Part shown: in pieces, positions 18,937-27,453 of the stretch | Numbering within the stretch: the first letter of the stretch is position 1 | Layout of the letters: each line of letters opens with the position of its first letter | Assembly: GCA_958295815.1 (NCBI GenBank) | Contig: OY282374.1 | Location: forward strand, 4,988,682 to 5,052,681 | Direction of reading: 5' to 3' | DNA: 64,000 nucleotides | From: Candidatus Poribacteria bacterium | GTDB taxonomy: Bacteria; Poribacteria; WGA-4E; WGA-3G | Position numbers and translations under genes: made by a program | The notes under the pieces: model-generated | What the model saw: only the letters and a program-made list of their open reading frames with translations | Databases searched by the model: none | Told to the model about the DNA's origin: nothing

Positions 18937-19608
18937 TCAAGTCTCATCTTCTTCAGAGTCGCAGCACGAATGTTGACCGTGTGCTTTTTCAAATGCTTCT
19001 TTTCCTTCCGTTGCTGAGAAATAGGAAATTCCCAAAGCAGCTATACTATCTAAGTAGCCGAAGTGCGTCAGTTCATAGATGAGACTTGATGCTAATAGGA
19101 CAAACGACATCCAAAGACAGACTTTCGTGCATTTCGCATCAGCGATGATGGGTTGAGAATTTAATTGTTTTCCGATCTTCATCTTCAAAACGATTAGAAT
19201 CCACATCGTAATAATTGAAACTGCTGAAATAACAATCCCCCAGAAGGTTGTTTCAGGTTGATGACCCTGAACGATATTGAGAACCGCAGTCATCACAAGC
19301 CCGGCTGTTAGAAGATAGAAGCAGCTTCCAGTCACACGTAGCGCAGTGATTTCAAATTTATCCCTGGATACATCTGGAAACCGGCGGATTCTAGTAATCA
19401 TATAGGTGATACCAATCGCTGAAATTAGCTCAATAAAGCTATCTATCCCGAACCCCAAAAGTGCGAGCGTTTCATCGTGAAATCCCAGCAAGGTCGCAAC
19501 GATTCCTTCTATGAAATTATAGATAATTGTAAATGCACTCAATTGCAGTGCCCGCCGAAAACCTTGTATTTCTGTTTCTTTACTGATGACTTTCTGTGTT
19601 AGGGACAT
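18937..19608 (-). CDS. Cation diffusion facilitator-like membrane transporter
   Basis: A 223-residue polytopic inner-membrane protein with about five to six hydrophobic segments. Family marks are IYNFIEGIVA in the first helix, LLGFGIDSFIELIS (metal-site aspartate in the second) and a later ADAKCTKVCLW ... LDSIAALGIS pair, as in small CDF-type cation exporters. The C-terminus lacks the usual cytoplasmic metallochaperone-like domain and instead ends in a short His/Cys/acidic tail (HGQHSCCDSEEDE) that could bind metal. GGAG lies about 10 bases before the ATG. It follows anmK in the same direction after 67 bases but need not be functionally linked. Substrate metal unknown. Confidence 0.75.
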   Translation of the reverse strand: MSLTQKVISKETEIQGFRRALQLSAFTIIYNFIEGIVATLLGFHDETLALLGFGIDSFIELISAIGITYMITRIRRFPDVSRDKFEITALRVTGSCFYLLTAGLVMTAVLNIVQGHQPETTFWGIVISAVSIITMWILIVLKMKIGKQLNSQPIIADAKCTKVCLWMSFVLLASSLIYELTHFGYLDSIAALGISYFSATEGKEAFEKAHGQHSCCDSEEDET

Positions 19609-19675
19609 TTAGACATTTCTCCTTCTGCTTAGAAGATATTCTGTGTGAGGAGGCAGGGCAGACCTGATTATTAAA

Positions 19676-20875
19676 TCACGGGCACACGAACTTACCGAGA
19701 ATTTTCCGAACAGATGCCCCGGTGGCAGAAGGGACATTTCCATCGTGTCCGTGAAGTGTTTCGTTCGCCAGAACTGCGAACCCAATTGCTTCTTTAGCAT
19801 CTGATGAGATGCCCGAATTGTCCACAGGTTCCACTGCTGTATCTACTAATATTTCGCTGAGTCTCTGCATGATGGTCTGGTTGTGGACGCCTCCACCACT
19901 CACATAGAGTGTATTTATAGTGGACTGATCTGCCACAAATCGCTTGATGTAGTCTGTAATTGTCTGGACGGTCAATTCGGTGAGTGTGGCGATGCAGTCG
20001 TTGTCTGTGAGCCCATGATTGCGGCATGCCGTCAGACATTCCATTGCGAAGTCGTTCCCAAACATCTCGCGTCCGGTTGTCTTGGGTGGTTGCTGTTGAA
20101 AAAACGGGTGCTTTAGCCATGCATCAATGAGAGGTTGATAAGGAGTGCCCTGCGCTGCGCGTATACCTGACTGGTCATAGCGTTCTGTTCCGCCTGTGAT
20201 TTCTCGGATGGCTGCATCGATGCACATATTGCCAGGACCTGTATCCGAAGCAGAAACAGCATCAAGCGAGCAGTTCGCCGGAAGTACTGTGATATTTGCG
20301 ATCCCCCCAATGTTCAGAAGCCCCACTGTTTTAGTACTATCACGAAAGAGTAGATAGTCTGGGTATGCGATCAATGGTGCGCCTTGCCCGCCTGCTGCCA
20401 TATCTGCGACTCGAAAGTCAGCGATGGTTGGAATTCCGGTTTCATGTGCGATGACAGCAGGCTCGCCAATCTGCAATGTTGACGGATAGCGGGAAGCATT
20501 ACTATTGGTGCTTGCGCCTTTGGGTAGATGGTGAATCGTTTGACCGTGTGAGCCTATAAGGGCAATGTCGCTGGTAGCCATTCCGCTTTTTTGTAGAACG
20601 TGTTTGACAGCCTCCGCGAAGAGGTGTCCGATATAGAAGTTCATCTCGCAGATGTCGTCAACGCGACCGGTATCGGGTTGGCAGAGGTCAAGGATTCGTT
20701 GGGGTACTCCGGTTGGGAATGGGAAAGTTTCAAAAGCGATCAGGTTTACTGTCGTTTCCAACCCATGTCCTCTAATTTCGACAATCGCTGCATCAATGCC
20801 GTCAACTGAAGTGCCAGACATCAGACCGATAACGTGCTTTTTATCTGTTTTGAGGCGTTCATAAAATTCTATCAT
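19676..20875 (-). CDS. anmK: Anhydro-N-acetylmuramic acid kinase
   Basis: A 399-residue AnmK, the ASKHA-fold kinase that hydrolyses and phosphorylates 1,6-anhydro-MurNAc to MurNAc-6-phosphate during cell-wall recycling. Diagnostic motifs are VIGLMSGTSVDGIDAA at the N-terminus, GSHGQTIHH, LNIGGIANI, ASDTGPGNMCID and YVSGGGVHN. Length and motif order are normal for the family. It is the last gene of a minus-strand run starting with an AmiE-like hydrolase and NamZ, both of which also act on muropeptides, so the three probably form a salvage unit. A CAGTTGTCGG-type repeat sits in the 31-base gap before it. Confidence 0.95.
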   Translation of the reverse strand: MIEFYERLKTDKKHVIGLMSGTSVDGIDAAIVEIRGHGLETTVNLIAFETFPFPTGVPQRILDLCQPDTGRVDDICEMNFYIGHLFAEAVKHVLQKSGMATSDIALIGSHGQTIHHLPKGASTNSNASRYPSTLQIGEPAVIAHETGIPTIADFRVADMAAGGQGAPLIAYPDYLLFRDSTKTVGLLNIGGIANITVLPANCSLDAVSASDTGPGNMCIDAAIREITGGTERYDQSGIRAAQGTPYQPLIDAWLKHPFFQQQPPKTTGREMFGNDFAMECLTACRNHGLTDNDCIATLTELTVQTITDYIKRFVADQSTINTLYVSGGGVHNQTIMQRLSEILVDTAVEPVDNSGISSDAKEAIGFAVLANETLHGHDGNVPSATGASVRKILGKFVCP

Positions 20876-20883
20876 GGTTTATT

Positions 20884-20910
20884 AGTTTTCAGTTGTCGGC
20901 TGTCGGTTAA
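20884..20910. repeat. Degenerate CAGTTGTCAGTT-family intergenic repeat
   Basis: AGTTTTCAGTTGTCGGCTGTCGGTTAAG fills the gap between namZ and anmK. The heptamer-like units and the GGTTAAG end match the other copies listed in the findings. Confidence 0.5.
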
Positions 20911-22094
20911 GTATAGACGTGATATTGCGTTGTGTTATCAGACCACCTCTGAAGTTCCGCAGCCCACTGTTCTTGGATTTCATCCACGGATTTTCCATTT
21001 AATAGAGCATTTCGGAGCCAACTGTTGCCTGCCAACCTGTCAAAATGTGCCGGTAAGAACGCGAGGTGATCGCGGTATTCGGACGTGAGGATAGATAGCA
21101 TGTGGATGGCTGTTTGTACCGGGTTGAAACGTTCTCTGTCGGTAACATGGATCGCAACGCCACCACAGACTTGGTTCGCGTGTTTTGTATTTTTGTTGAC
21201 AGAGGCTGGTGTAAAAACAACGGGTCGGAATAGGACACCCGGTAGTCTCAATGCATTCAGCATTTGTGCCCACTGCTCGCCATCGCACCAAGGTGCACCG
21301 ATGTATTCAAACGGCTTCGTCGTTCCGCGCCCCTCGCTCATATTCGTCCCTTCAAATAGGCATAAACCCGGATACAGTGTTGCTGTTGTGAGAGTTGGCA
21401 TGTTTGGTGATGGTGGCACCCATTGCAAGCCTGTATCATCGGACCACATCCAGCGTTCGTATCCGGGCATCCATGCGACTTTTAACTGGCACGATGGCAC
21501 ACGTTCTGCCTTTAATAGCATTGCCAATTCGCCTATTGTCAAACCGTAGCGGATCGGTATCGTGTGTATTCCAACAAACGATTCAAACCCTTCTGTCAAT
21601 ACAGGTCCCTCAACAGTCGTGCAAGTAATCGGATTGGGTCGATCGGTAACAATAAACTCAATGTTGTGATCGCTGGCGGTTTCCATCGTGTGGAGCATCG
21701 TCGAAATGTAGGTATAGAAGCGCACGCCTACATCTTGCATATCGTAGATGAGCAGGTCTATGCCTTCGAGTTGGTCGGCTGTTGGACGCATTGATTGCCC
21801 ATACAAACTGAAAACAGGCACGTTTTCAAGGTGTGCCTGTGATGATTCATCGGTGCTCTTGACAGCGATACCGTCTTGTACTGCGCCCCAGAGTCCGTGC
21901 TCTGGAGAGAAAATTGCAGAAAGTTGACAATCAGATGCCTCTGCGAAAAGCCGATGGTTGCTCCGTAAGGTAGCGTCAACGCCTGTGTGATTCGTGATAA
22001 GCCCTATGGACTTCCCTCGAATCCAGTCCCGCTTTTCTGTGAGTAAGACGGTTAATCCTAATTTGATTTTTTGCGTTTTTTTTCTGAAGGACAT
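20907..22094 (-). CDS. namZ: Exo-beta-N-acetylmuramidase NamZ (DUF1343)
   Basis: A 395-residue NamZ-family protein, which removes non-reducing-end MurNAc from peptidoglycan fragments. Family signatures are GLITNHTGVD, the SPEHGLWGAVQDG segment, DMQDVGVRFYTYISTM, DRPNPIT, and FEGTNMSEGRGTTKPFE near the middle. The start at 22094 (MSFRKK) was chosen because it falls just after the upstream stop; the longer reading from 22160 would overlap the preceding gene by 62 bases. No signal peptide is obvious from this start, so location is uncertain. It lies between the AmiE-like hydrolase and AnmK, much as NamZ (YbbC) and AmiE (YbbE) neighbour each other in Bacillus. Confidence 0.88.
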   Translation of the reverse strand: MSFRKKTQKIKLGLTVLLTEKRDWIRGKSIGLITNHTGVDATLRSNHRLFAEASDCQLSAIFSPEHGLWGAVQDGIAVKSTDESSQAHLENVPVFSLYGQSMRPTADQLEGIDLLIYDMQDVGVRFYTYISTMLHTMETASDHNIEFIVTDRPNPITCTTVEGPVLTEGFESFVGIHTIPIRYGLTIGELAMLLKAERVPSCQLKVAWMPGYERWMWSDDTGLQWVPPSPNMPTLTTATLYPGLCLFEGTNMSEGRGTTKPFEYIGAPWCDGEQWAQMLNALRLPGVLFRPVVFTPASVNKNTKHANQVCGGVAIHVTDRERFNPVQTAIHMLSILTSEYRDHLAFLPAHFDRLAGNSWLRNALLNGKSVDEIQEQWAAELQRWSDNTTQYHVYT

Positions 22095-22098
22095 GTGG

Positions 22099-23130
22099 TT
22101 AATTATATATGAGACTGTGAAACATTTTCCGAAATTCGATGATACCGCGCCGATCTGCATCAGGGTGCACCCGATTCGTCAACAGAATTGCGGCGATTTT
22201 TCTTTTTAAACATATTCGTATTGACGTGCCAGTGAACCCGGTGTGATAGAGACACCCATCGTCTGTTACAGCCCATCCGATGCATCGGCGTTCCCCTTCT
22301 GCTGAGGCGACCTGTTGCATGTTGCGAAGGCTTTCCAAGCGTAGCAGGGCACCACCGTTGTTCATCAGTGTTCTACAAAATTTGCCGAGATCTGTTGATG
22401 TAGAAAAGAGTCCTGCATTACCTGAAACGCCACCCAAGAAATGGGCGTTTTCATCGTGGACTTGTCCGATAATCACGCCTTCTCGCCAGTCATAGCGTTC
22501 GTAATTTACCATCCTACGTTCAAAACTGTTGGAATCTTCTGTAGCGGCACAGTGGTCATGCCATGCTTGTGGTGGATTGAATCGAGTCGATTCCATGCCG
22601 AGCGGCGCGAAGATACGCCTTTCCGTCAATTTATCTAAGGGTTGTCCGGTTACCCTTTCCAGCAGTTTTCCCAGTACGATGTATCCGAGGCAGCTATATA
22701 CTGCCTTCTCGCCGGGCTGAGATTCCAAGGGAACCTCGCTGAGATAGGGGATTACGTTCTTCGGTGATGAAGCCCGTAGATACATAGGGAGCCATGCGGG
22801 GAGTCCTGAAGTATGCGTTAGCAGATGGGTGAGCGTTACATTTGCGTGTTTGAATTCCGGCAGGTATTTCTTCGCGGGTGTAGTAAGAAAGAGTTCGCCC
22901 CTCTCAACTGACTGCAGGCAAAGCGTCCCAATAACAATAGGTTTCGTCAGGGATGCTAAATCGAAGAAGGTCGTGCGGAGCATCGGTAGCCGTTTCGGCC
23001 GAACGCATCGGAAGCCAAATGCTTCGTGATAAAGTGTCTTTTCGTTGGTGAGAATATGGACAACGGCTCCAGGAAAAACCTTTTCTGCCATGCTGTTCTC
23101 AATGAGCCTTGGAATTGATTTTTTTAACAA
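22099..23130 (-). CDS. Serine beta-lactamase-fold hydrolase, AmiE-like
   Basis: A 343-residue class-C beta-lactamase/penicillin-binding-protein-like hydrolase. The nucleophile motif SLTK is at residues 60-63, HTSGLP follows, the second motif is Tyr145-Ser-Cys (most relatives have Y-S/A-N) and the third is HTG (in YHTGFTGTS). There is no signal peptide. Enzymes of this shape include AmiE (MurNAc-L-alanine amidase), esterases and D-peptidases. Because namZ follows after 4 bases and anmK after that, an AmiE-type role in muropeptide salvage is the favoured inference. The asparagine-to-cysteine change at position 147 is unusual and could affect substrate handling. Confidence 0.8.
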   Translation of the reverse strand: MLKKSIPRLIENSMAEKVFPGAVVHILTNEKTLYHEAFGFRCVRPKRLPMLRTTFFDLASLTKPIVIGTLCLQSVERGELFLTTPAKKYLPEFKHANVTLTHLLTHTSGLPAWLPMYLRASSPKNVIPYLSEVPLESQPGEKAVYSCLGYIVLGKLLERVTGQPLDKLTERRIFAPLGMESTRFNPPQAWHDHCAATEDSNSFERRMVNYERYDWREGVIIGQVHDENAHFLGGVSGNAGLFSTSTDLGKFCRTLMNNGGALLRLESLRNMQQVASAEGERRCIGWAVTDDGCLYHTGFTGTSIRICLKRKIAAILLTNRVHPDADRRGIIEFRKMFHSLIYN

Positions 23131-23233
23131 TTTGGTTTTCTCTCAGATTAGCCTCGTCGTCTTTGAGGTGGATGTTTCTCGAATAATCTAAATTACTATA
23201 TGTACAAACAGAAATGTAAGCAGTAGTTTTTAA

Positions 23234-23263
23234 TTGACGGTTAGACTCCTAATATGATACACT
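23234..23263 (+). promoter_or_regulatory. Candidate sigma-70-type promoter for the cupin-pgi unit
   Basis: TTGACG (23234-23239) and TACACT (23258-23263) with an 18-base spacer, about 200 bases before the cupin gene. The 332-base region between the divergent serine hydrolase and cupin genes otherwise holds only a CAGTCAG-type repeat (23297-23335) and two hairpin repeats. Confidence 0.35.
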
Positions 23264-23296
23264 ATCTATTGTATTTTTATAAGTATTTTTTGCGCC

Positions 23297-23335
23297 TTTG
23301 GTCGTCGGTTGTTGGCAGTCAGCAACAGCAGCCGG
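23297..23335. repeat. Degenerate CAGTTGTCAGTT-family repeat
   Basis: GTCGTCGGTTGTTGGCAGTC and the adjoining AGCAACAGCAGCCGG resemble the dispersed GTTGTCAGTT-type units. It is intergenic, upstream of the cupin gene. Confidence 0.35.
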
Positions 23336-23379
23336 GAAATGTAAAGCTAAGACAAATTGCCCGCGTATGGGCACAATCT

Positions 23380-23441
23380 GGAGATCCGTCCTACAAAAAA
23401 CCACTGGAAGCGTGGAGTCGGGATTCGGAGATCCCTCCTAC
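23380..23441. repeat. Short hairpin repeat, copies 2 and 3
   Basis: GGAGATCCGTCCTAC at 23380-23394 and GGAGATCCCTCCTAC at 23427-23441, 47 bases apart, each followed by an A-rich run (CTACAAAAAA, CTACAGAAAA). They lie just before the cupin start and explain why longer upstream reading of that gene is rejected. Confidence 0.55.
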
Positions 23442-23462
23442 AGAAAACTTGGGGAATGGATC

Positions 23463-23828
23463 ATGCAGTTAACACCCAAAGCACTTCAGGAGATCGTAAC
23501 AACCGAAAAGCCCTGGGGTGGTTTCATACAGTATGTGCTCAATCAAGAGGTTACCGTCAAGATTTTAGAAATTCGGGCGGGCGAACAGGTGAGTTATCAG
23601 TACCATCACCATCGGAGCGAGTTGTGGATTCCTCTTGATGATGGGGCCTGTGTGAAACTCAATGGTACCATTCAGCGTCCTGAACCTATGGAGCCGGTCT
23701 TTATTCCACAGGGTGCTAAACATCAACTTATTGGTGAAGATAAGGACTATCGGATCCTCGAAATTGCGTTTGGACACTTTGATGAAGAGGACATCGTTCG
23801 CCTTTCGGATAAGTATGGAAGAACTTAG
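23463..23828 (+). CDS. Single-domain cupin, ManC/type II phosphomannose isomerase C-terminal-like
   Basis: A 121-residue cupin. It matches the C-terminal isomerase domain of bifunctional ManC: KPWGGFIQYVL, VKILEIRAGEQVSYQYHHHR with SELWIP (metal ligands Gln, His and Glu), IPQGAKHQL (His ligand) and the ending FDEEDIVRLSDKYGR. In full ManC this domain follows a GDP-mannose pyrophosphorylase domain, absent here. It is therefore likely a stand-alone sugar-phosphate isomerase or sugar-binding cupin. The start at 23463 follows GGGGAATGGA and excludes upstream repeat DNA. Its last 14 bases overlap the start of pgi, implying translational coupling of two sugar-phosphate isomerases. Confidence 0.82.
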   Translation: MQLTPKALQEIVTTEKPWGGFIQYVLNQEVTVKILEIRAGEQVSYQYHHHRSELWIPLDDGACVKLNGTIQRPEPMEPVFIPQGAKHQLIGEDKDYRILEIAFGHFDEEDIVRLSDKYGRT

Positions 23829-25248
23829 TGCAGAGGAGACTTTGTTGGACAGAAAACTTTATTTTTCGCTTGATGATAGGACAGCAGATTCGTCCTCGCG
23901 GACAGTGCGGCGGAAGATTGACACTGATTTGCAAAAGATTCAGGTTTTGTTTCAGGAAGAGGCATCGGCATCGCTCTCTGCGTTGGAACGTGAACTTCGT
24001 GCTTGGACTCGGAGCCATCTTCAAGGTGAGGATATTGACCAAGTTGCTGCGTTGGCGACACGTGCCCGTGAGGAATTTTCGGTGCTTGTCACCATCGGTG
24101 TAGGCGGTTCCGACCTGAGTGCTCGTGTTTTTCACGATTCCGTCAACCATCCCTATCATAACTTACTGTCTCCTGAAGAACGCGGTGGTGCCCCTGAAGT
24201 GTATTTTACGGGTGATACCTTTGATCCTCGCAAGCTCATGGGGCTGCTTGAAATGCTCAAAGCGAGAAACCTTCTGCAGAAAACGCTCTTCAACGTTATT
24301 AGTAAGTCCGGCACAACAACCGAAACGATGGCTACGCTGATGGTTATCCGCGATGCCCTTGGCGATGTTCATTGGCAGCAACAGGTACTTGCTACTACAG
24401 GCTTGACTCCTGACAGCGTCCTGTTCCGAATGCACGAGCAATCCCCCTTCTACGGTGGGACACTACTTCCAGTGCCGGATGGGGTCGGTGGACGATTCTC
24501 TGCCTTCTCTCCGGTTGGCTTGTTCTTTCTGGCTATGGCTGCTGGAAAAGGAGAAACCCCGGATACCCGAATCCGTTCTGCGTTAAAGGGTGTAGGGCAA
24601 GGCCACGACGACTTTGAACTTCCTTATGAACATAAGGACAACATTGCCTATCAACTCGCACGTTGGATTCATCTGGCAGAAGAGGTAGATCGCAAAGGGA
24701 CTATTATTTTTTACAATTATGCCGACAGTAGCTGCCTCGGTGAGTGGTTTGTCCAGCTTTATACGGAATCTATTCAAGAGCGCGACGGTGGGGCTAACGT
24801 GATACCTGCGAAAGGACCTACAAGCAATCACTCGATTCTCAACGGCATCATCGCCGGTCCGAAGGATAAAGTCGTCTTATTTATCCACTGGGAGGAATTG
24901 GGTCCCGATTTGGTGCTGCCGAGAGATACTGGCGTGGATAGCAAATTGCTCGAGTTTGAAGGGATGTCCATGACGCACATGCAGACTGCTTCTTATCGCG
25001 GGACTGCCTTGGATTTTAGTGAAAATGGTGTGTCCAATGCAACGCTAACCCTTCCAAAACGAGACATCGAGTCGGTTTGTCAACTCATGCGTATCTTGAT
25101 GGACACGATTGCCGTGAAAGGTAGACTCCAAGGCTTGCACCTTGACAATGATAGGGGGAACGAGTTAACATACCTTCAAGATGGGGTTGAGGGTTATAAG
25201 CGGAATTTCCGTTCTTTTGCCTTGACACCGAGTGCGGAGAGCGAGTAA
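23815..25248 (+). CDS. pgi: Glucose-6-phosphate isomerase
   Basis: A 477-residue phosphoglucose isomerase interconverting glucose-6-phosphate and fructose-6-phosphate. The two SIS-domain signatures are present: VTIGVGGSDLSARVF and the phosphate-binding SKSGTTTET. IPAKGPTSNHSILNGI carries the catalytic-type histidine region. The start at 23815 (MEELSAEE) overlaps the cupin gene by 14 bases; the frame runs further upstream, but that part is antiphase cupin sequence. The SGTTTE form resembles the shorter bacterial/archaeal-type PGI rather than the E. coli SKTFTTQET form. A histidine kinase gene follows after 77 bases. Confidence 0.9.
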   Translation: MEELSAEETLLDRKLYFSLDDRTADSSSRTVRRKIDTDLQKIQVLFQEEASASLSALERELRAWTRSHLQGEDIDQVAALATRAREEFSVLVTIGVGGSDLSARVFHDSVNHPYHNLLSPEERGGAPEVYFTGDTFDPRKLMGLLEMLKARNLLQKTLFNVISKSGTTTETMATLMVIRDALGDVHWQQQVLATTGLTPDSVLFRMHEQSPFYGGTLLPVPDGVGGRFSAFSPVGLFFLAMAAGKGETPDTRIRSALKGVGQGHDDFELPYEHKDNIAYQLARWIHLAEEVDRKGTIIFYNYADSSCLGEWFVQLYTESIQERDGGANVIPAKGPTSNHSILNGIIAGPKDKVVLFIHWEELGPDLVLPRDTGVDSKLLEFEGMSMTHMQTASYRGTALDFSENGVSNATLTLPKRDIESVCQLMRILMDTIAVKGRLQGLHLDNDRGNELTYLQDGVEGYKRNFRSFALTPSAESE

Positions 25249-25325
25249 ATGCTTAAAAAATAATCCTCTCGTATTAGACCTTTCCGAAATTCAAAAGCCG
25301 AAATGTTTTGCGAGCTGTACCCAAA

Positions 25326-27413
25326 ATGAATAACAAGCTATCCGGTTTACGGTTTCAAGATAAAATATTTATCGCTTACGGCTTCGTCTTTCTCGTGATG
25401 TTTGGCGTTATTTTTGGTAGCACCAATTTCCTAATTCGGCTCGCTTTTAAAAGGGAAATTGATAGTTACGTCGAGACACTCCAAGCTCAAGTTTCAAACA
25501 GGTATCGTGCCTTCGTTGAGCAAGTCCAAAAGGAGGTGCACGCCGCTGCCTCTGATGTGAGGTTACATCGCTCTATAGAAAGGCAATTGTCCTACACTTA
25601 TCTGCCTGCAACAGAGTTTGATCTCTTGGAGTACGGTACCCCGAACGGTAAACTTCTGTATCCTGACTTGAGAGTGGGGAGAGGTGTACAGACATATAAT
25701 CCGTTGGAAAGCCGAGATGGGCATATACAACTCAGAAATATTCCGGAACAGAGTGATATAGGATTACAGTTTGTAGTGCAAGCAACAGAAGTAGGTGAGT
25801 GGGGATTCGTTACAGGTGGTCGCCGATTGCAAGAGTGGCTAGAAGCTCAAACGAGTATCCAGTCGGACGAGCATCCAGTTTTTCTTGTGGAGAAGCCTCA
25901 AACACCTAATCCAGCAGACTTTAGTCCTGAATCGGAGATAGAGGCGGAGGACTGGCTTCCGTTAAATAATGCCTCCCGAGAAGCACGCAGAAATGGGTGG
26001 TTTGCGTCATTACCGAGTTCACAATCGGAGCGAAAAGTTGTTTTGCAGAGAACTGAAGAGAATGAGGAGAGTACTTTTACCGCCTTTCGGATAACGCCTT
26101 TCAATTCACCATTCGCGACAGCACGTGAGGCACCACCTGTCGATCTGATCGTTGCATATTCGCATGCGCGTCAAATGGAGTGGCAGCAGCGACTCACGCT
26201 CACGCTGCTTTTGAGTAGTGTTGGTGGGCTTGCGTTGGTTTACCTTATTAGTTATATCATTAGCCGTCGCATTACCCGTCCTATCGCAATCCTTCGGGAA
26301 GGCGTTAGTCATATCGCTGCTGGTGATCTGGAGCATCGCGTTAGAATCCGCTCCCGCAATGAGATAGGACAACTTGCGGAAGGTTTCAACCAGATGGCAC
26401 AGGAGTTAAAGCGGAGTTTAGAAGAGCGGATGGCGGCTGAACGTGCAGCGACCTGGCGAGATGTCGCAAGACAGGTAGCGCACGAAATCAAAAATCCGCT
26501 GTTTCCAATTCGACTCTCCGTTGAAAACCTGCAAGAGGCGAAATCGAACCCAGAGGTCTTTGAGCAGATATTTGGTGAATGCACCGACACCGTGATTGAA
26601 GAAGTTGATCGGATCGGGAAATTAATAGATGAATTCCATCAATTTGCTCGGATGCCCAAATTGGAAAGAAAACCGAGCCAACTCAATAATATTGTAAAGT
26701 CTGTGTTGAACCTATACACGGGTAGACAAGTGCCAGACCTTGAGCAAAACACTGAGACTGTAGCAACTAATTTAAGGCACGAAGACTCCGGACTACACGA
26801 TTCTACTGATAGGTTTTGGCTTGAAAATGTCTCTAAGATTAAGGTCGAAACTGAGTTGGCACCTGTGCCGCAGCTTTCGCTTGATCCGGAACAGATCGCG
26901 CAAGCACTCGGTAATCTCTTCAAAAATGCGATTGAAGCCATGCCGAATGGCGGGATGCTTAAGGTAAAAACCTATTTCACACCTGACACCCTGCAGGCGA
27001 TTTTAAACGGGAATCTCCGTCCCCCAGTAACGGACGGGAAGTCGGGTGAACCACACGAGAGCGAGAGCAGAGAGAACGATGAAAGAAGAGATAGGGATGT
27101 CCCAGGGACAGTTTCGCTTGAAATCCAAGATACCGGTCGCGGTATGTCTGAAGAGACAATGGTAAATCTTTTTGTCCCTTATTATACGACAAAGTCTGAA
27201 ACGAATGGAACAGGGTTGGGTATGCCAATTGTCAAGAGGATTGTCACGGAGCATGGTGCTGAGATGGATTGTCATAGTACCGAGGACGTAGGGACAACCG
27301 TTCGTATCCGTTTTCCATATAACCCAGATATTCGCCCCCAAGAATTATCTGCAGAACAAGAAAAATTACCGTTGACCGAAACAGAAGAGCAAGAGATAGA
27401 CCCTCAAACTTAA
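25326..27413 (+). CDS. NtrY-like membrane sensor histidine kinase
   Basis: A 695-residue membrane kinase. One transmembrane helix lies near residues 13-36 and a second near 290-310, bounding a periplasmic sensor of about 250 residues. Then comes a HAMP linker (RRITRPIAILREGVSHI), a DHp domain with phospho-accepting His386 in ARQVAHEIKNPLFPI, and a catalytic domain with N-box LGNLFKNAIEAM, G1 DTGRGM and G2 GTGLGMPIVKRI. The HEIKNPLFPI form is typical of NtrY/NtrB-like kinases. A charged insertion rich in Glu, Arg and Asp separates N and G1 boxes. A TTG six codons upstream is an alternative start. It is paired with the NtrC-type regulator 40 bases downstream. Confidence 0.9.
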   Translation: MNNKLSGLRFQDKIFIAYGFVFLVMFGVIFGSTNFLIRLAFKREIDSYVETLQAQVSNRYRAFVEQVQKEVHAAASDVRLHRSIERQLSYTYLPATEFDLLEYGTPNGKLLYPDLRVGRGVQTYNPLESRDGHIQLRNIPEQSDIGLQFVVQATEVGEWGFVTGGRRLQEWLEAQTSIQSDEHPVFLVEKPQTPNPADFSPESEIEAEDWLPLNNASREARRNGWFASLPSSQSERKVVLQRTEENEESTFTAFRITPFNSPFATAREAPPVDLIVAYSHARQMEWQQRLTLTLLLSSVGGLALVYLISYIISRRITRPIAILREGVSHIAAGDLEHRVRIRSRNEIGQLAEGFNQMAQELKRSLEERMAAERAATWRDVARQVAHEIKNPLFPIRLSVENLQEAKSNPEVFEQIFGECTDTVIEEVDRIGKLIDEFHQFARMPKLERKPSQLNNIVKSVLNLYTGRQVPDLEQNTETVATNLRHEDSGLHDSTDRFWLENVSKIKVETELAPVPQLSLDPEQIAQALGNLFKNAIEAMPNGGMLKVKTYFTPDTLQAILNGNLRPPVTDGKSGEPHESESRENDERRDRDVPGTVSLEIQDTGRGMSEETMVNLFVPYYTTKSETNGTGLGMPIVKRIVTEHGAEMDCHSTEDVGTTVRIRFPYNPDIRPQELSAEQEKLPLTETEEQEIDPQT

Positions 27414-27453
27414 ACAGATTCACTTTTTAGTAAGTTGCATTAGGACGAGTAAA

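Noticed and set aside
22095..22160. Earlier start for namZ
   Set aside because: It would overlap the preceding gene and give an N-terminus unlike the family.
23298..23462. Upstream extension of the cupin gene
   Set aside because: It is made of repeat DNA and is unlike ManC family N-termini.
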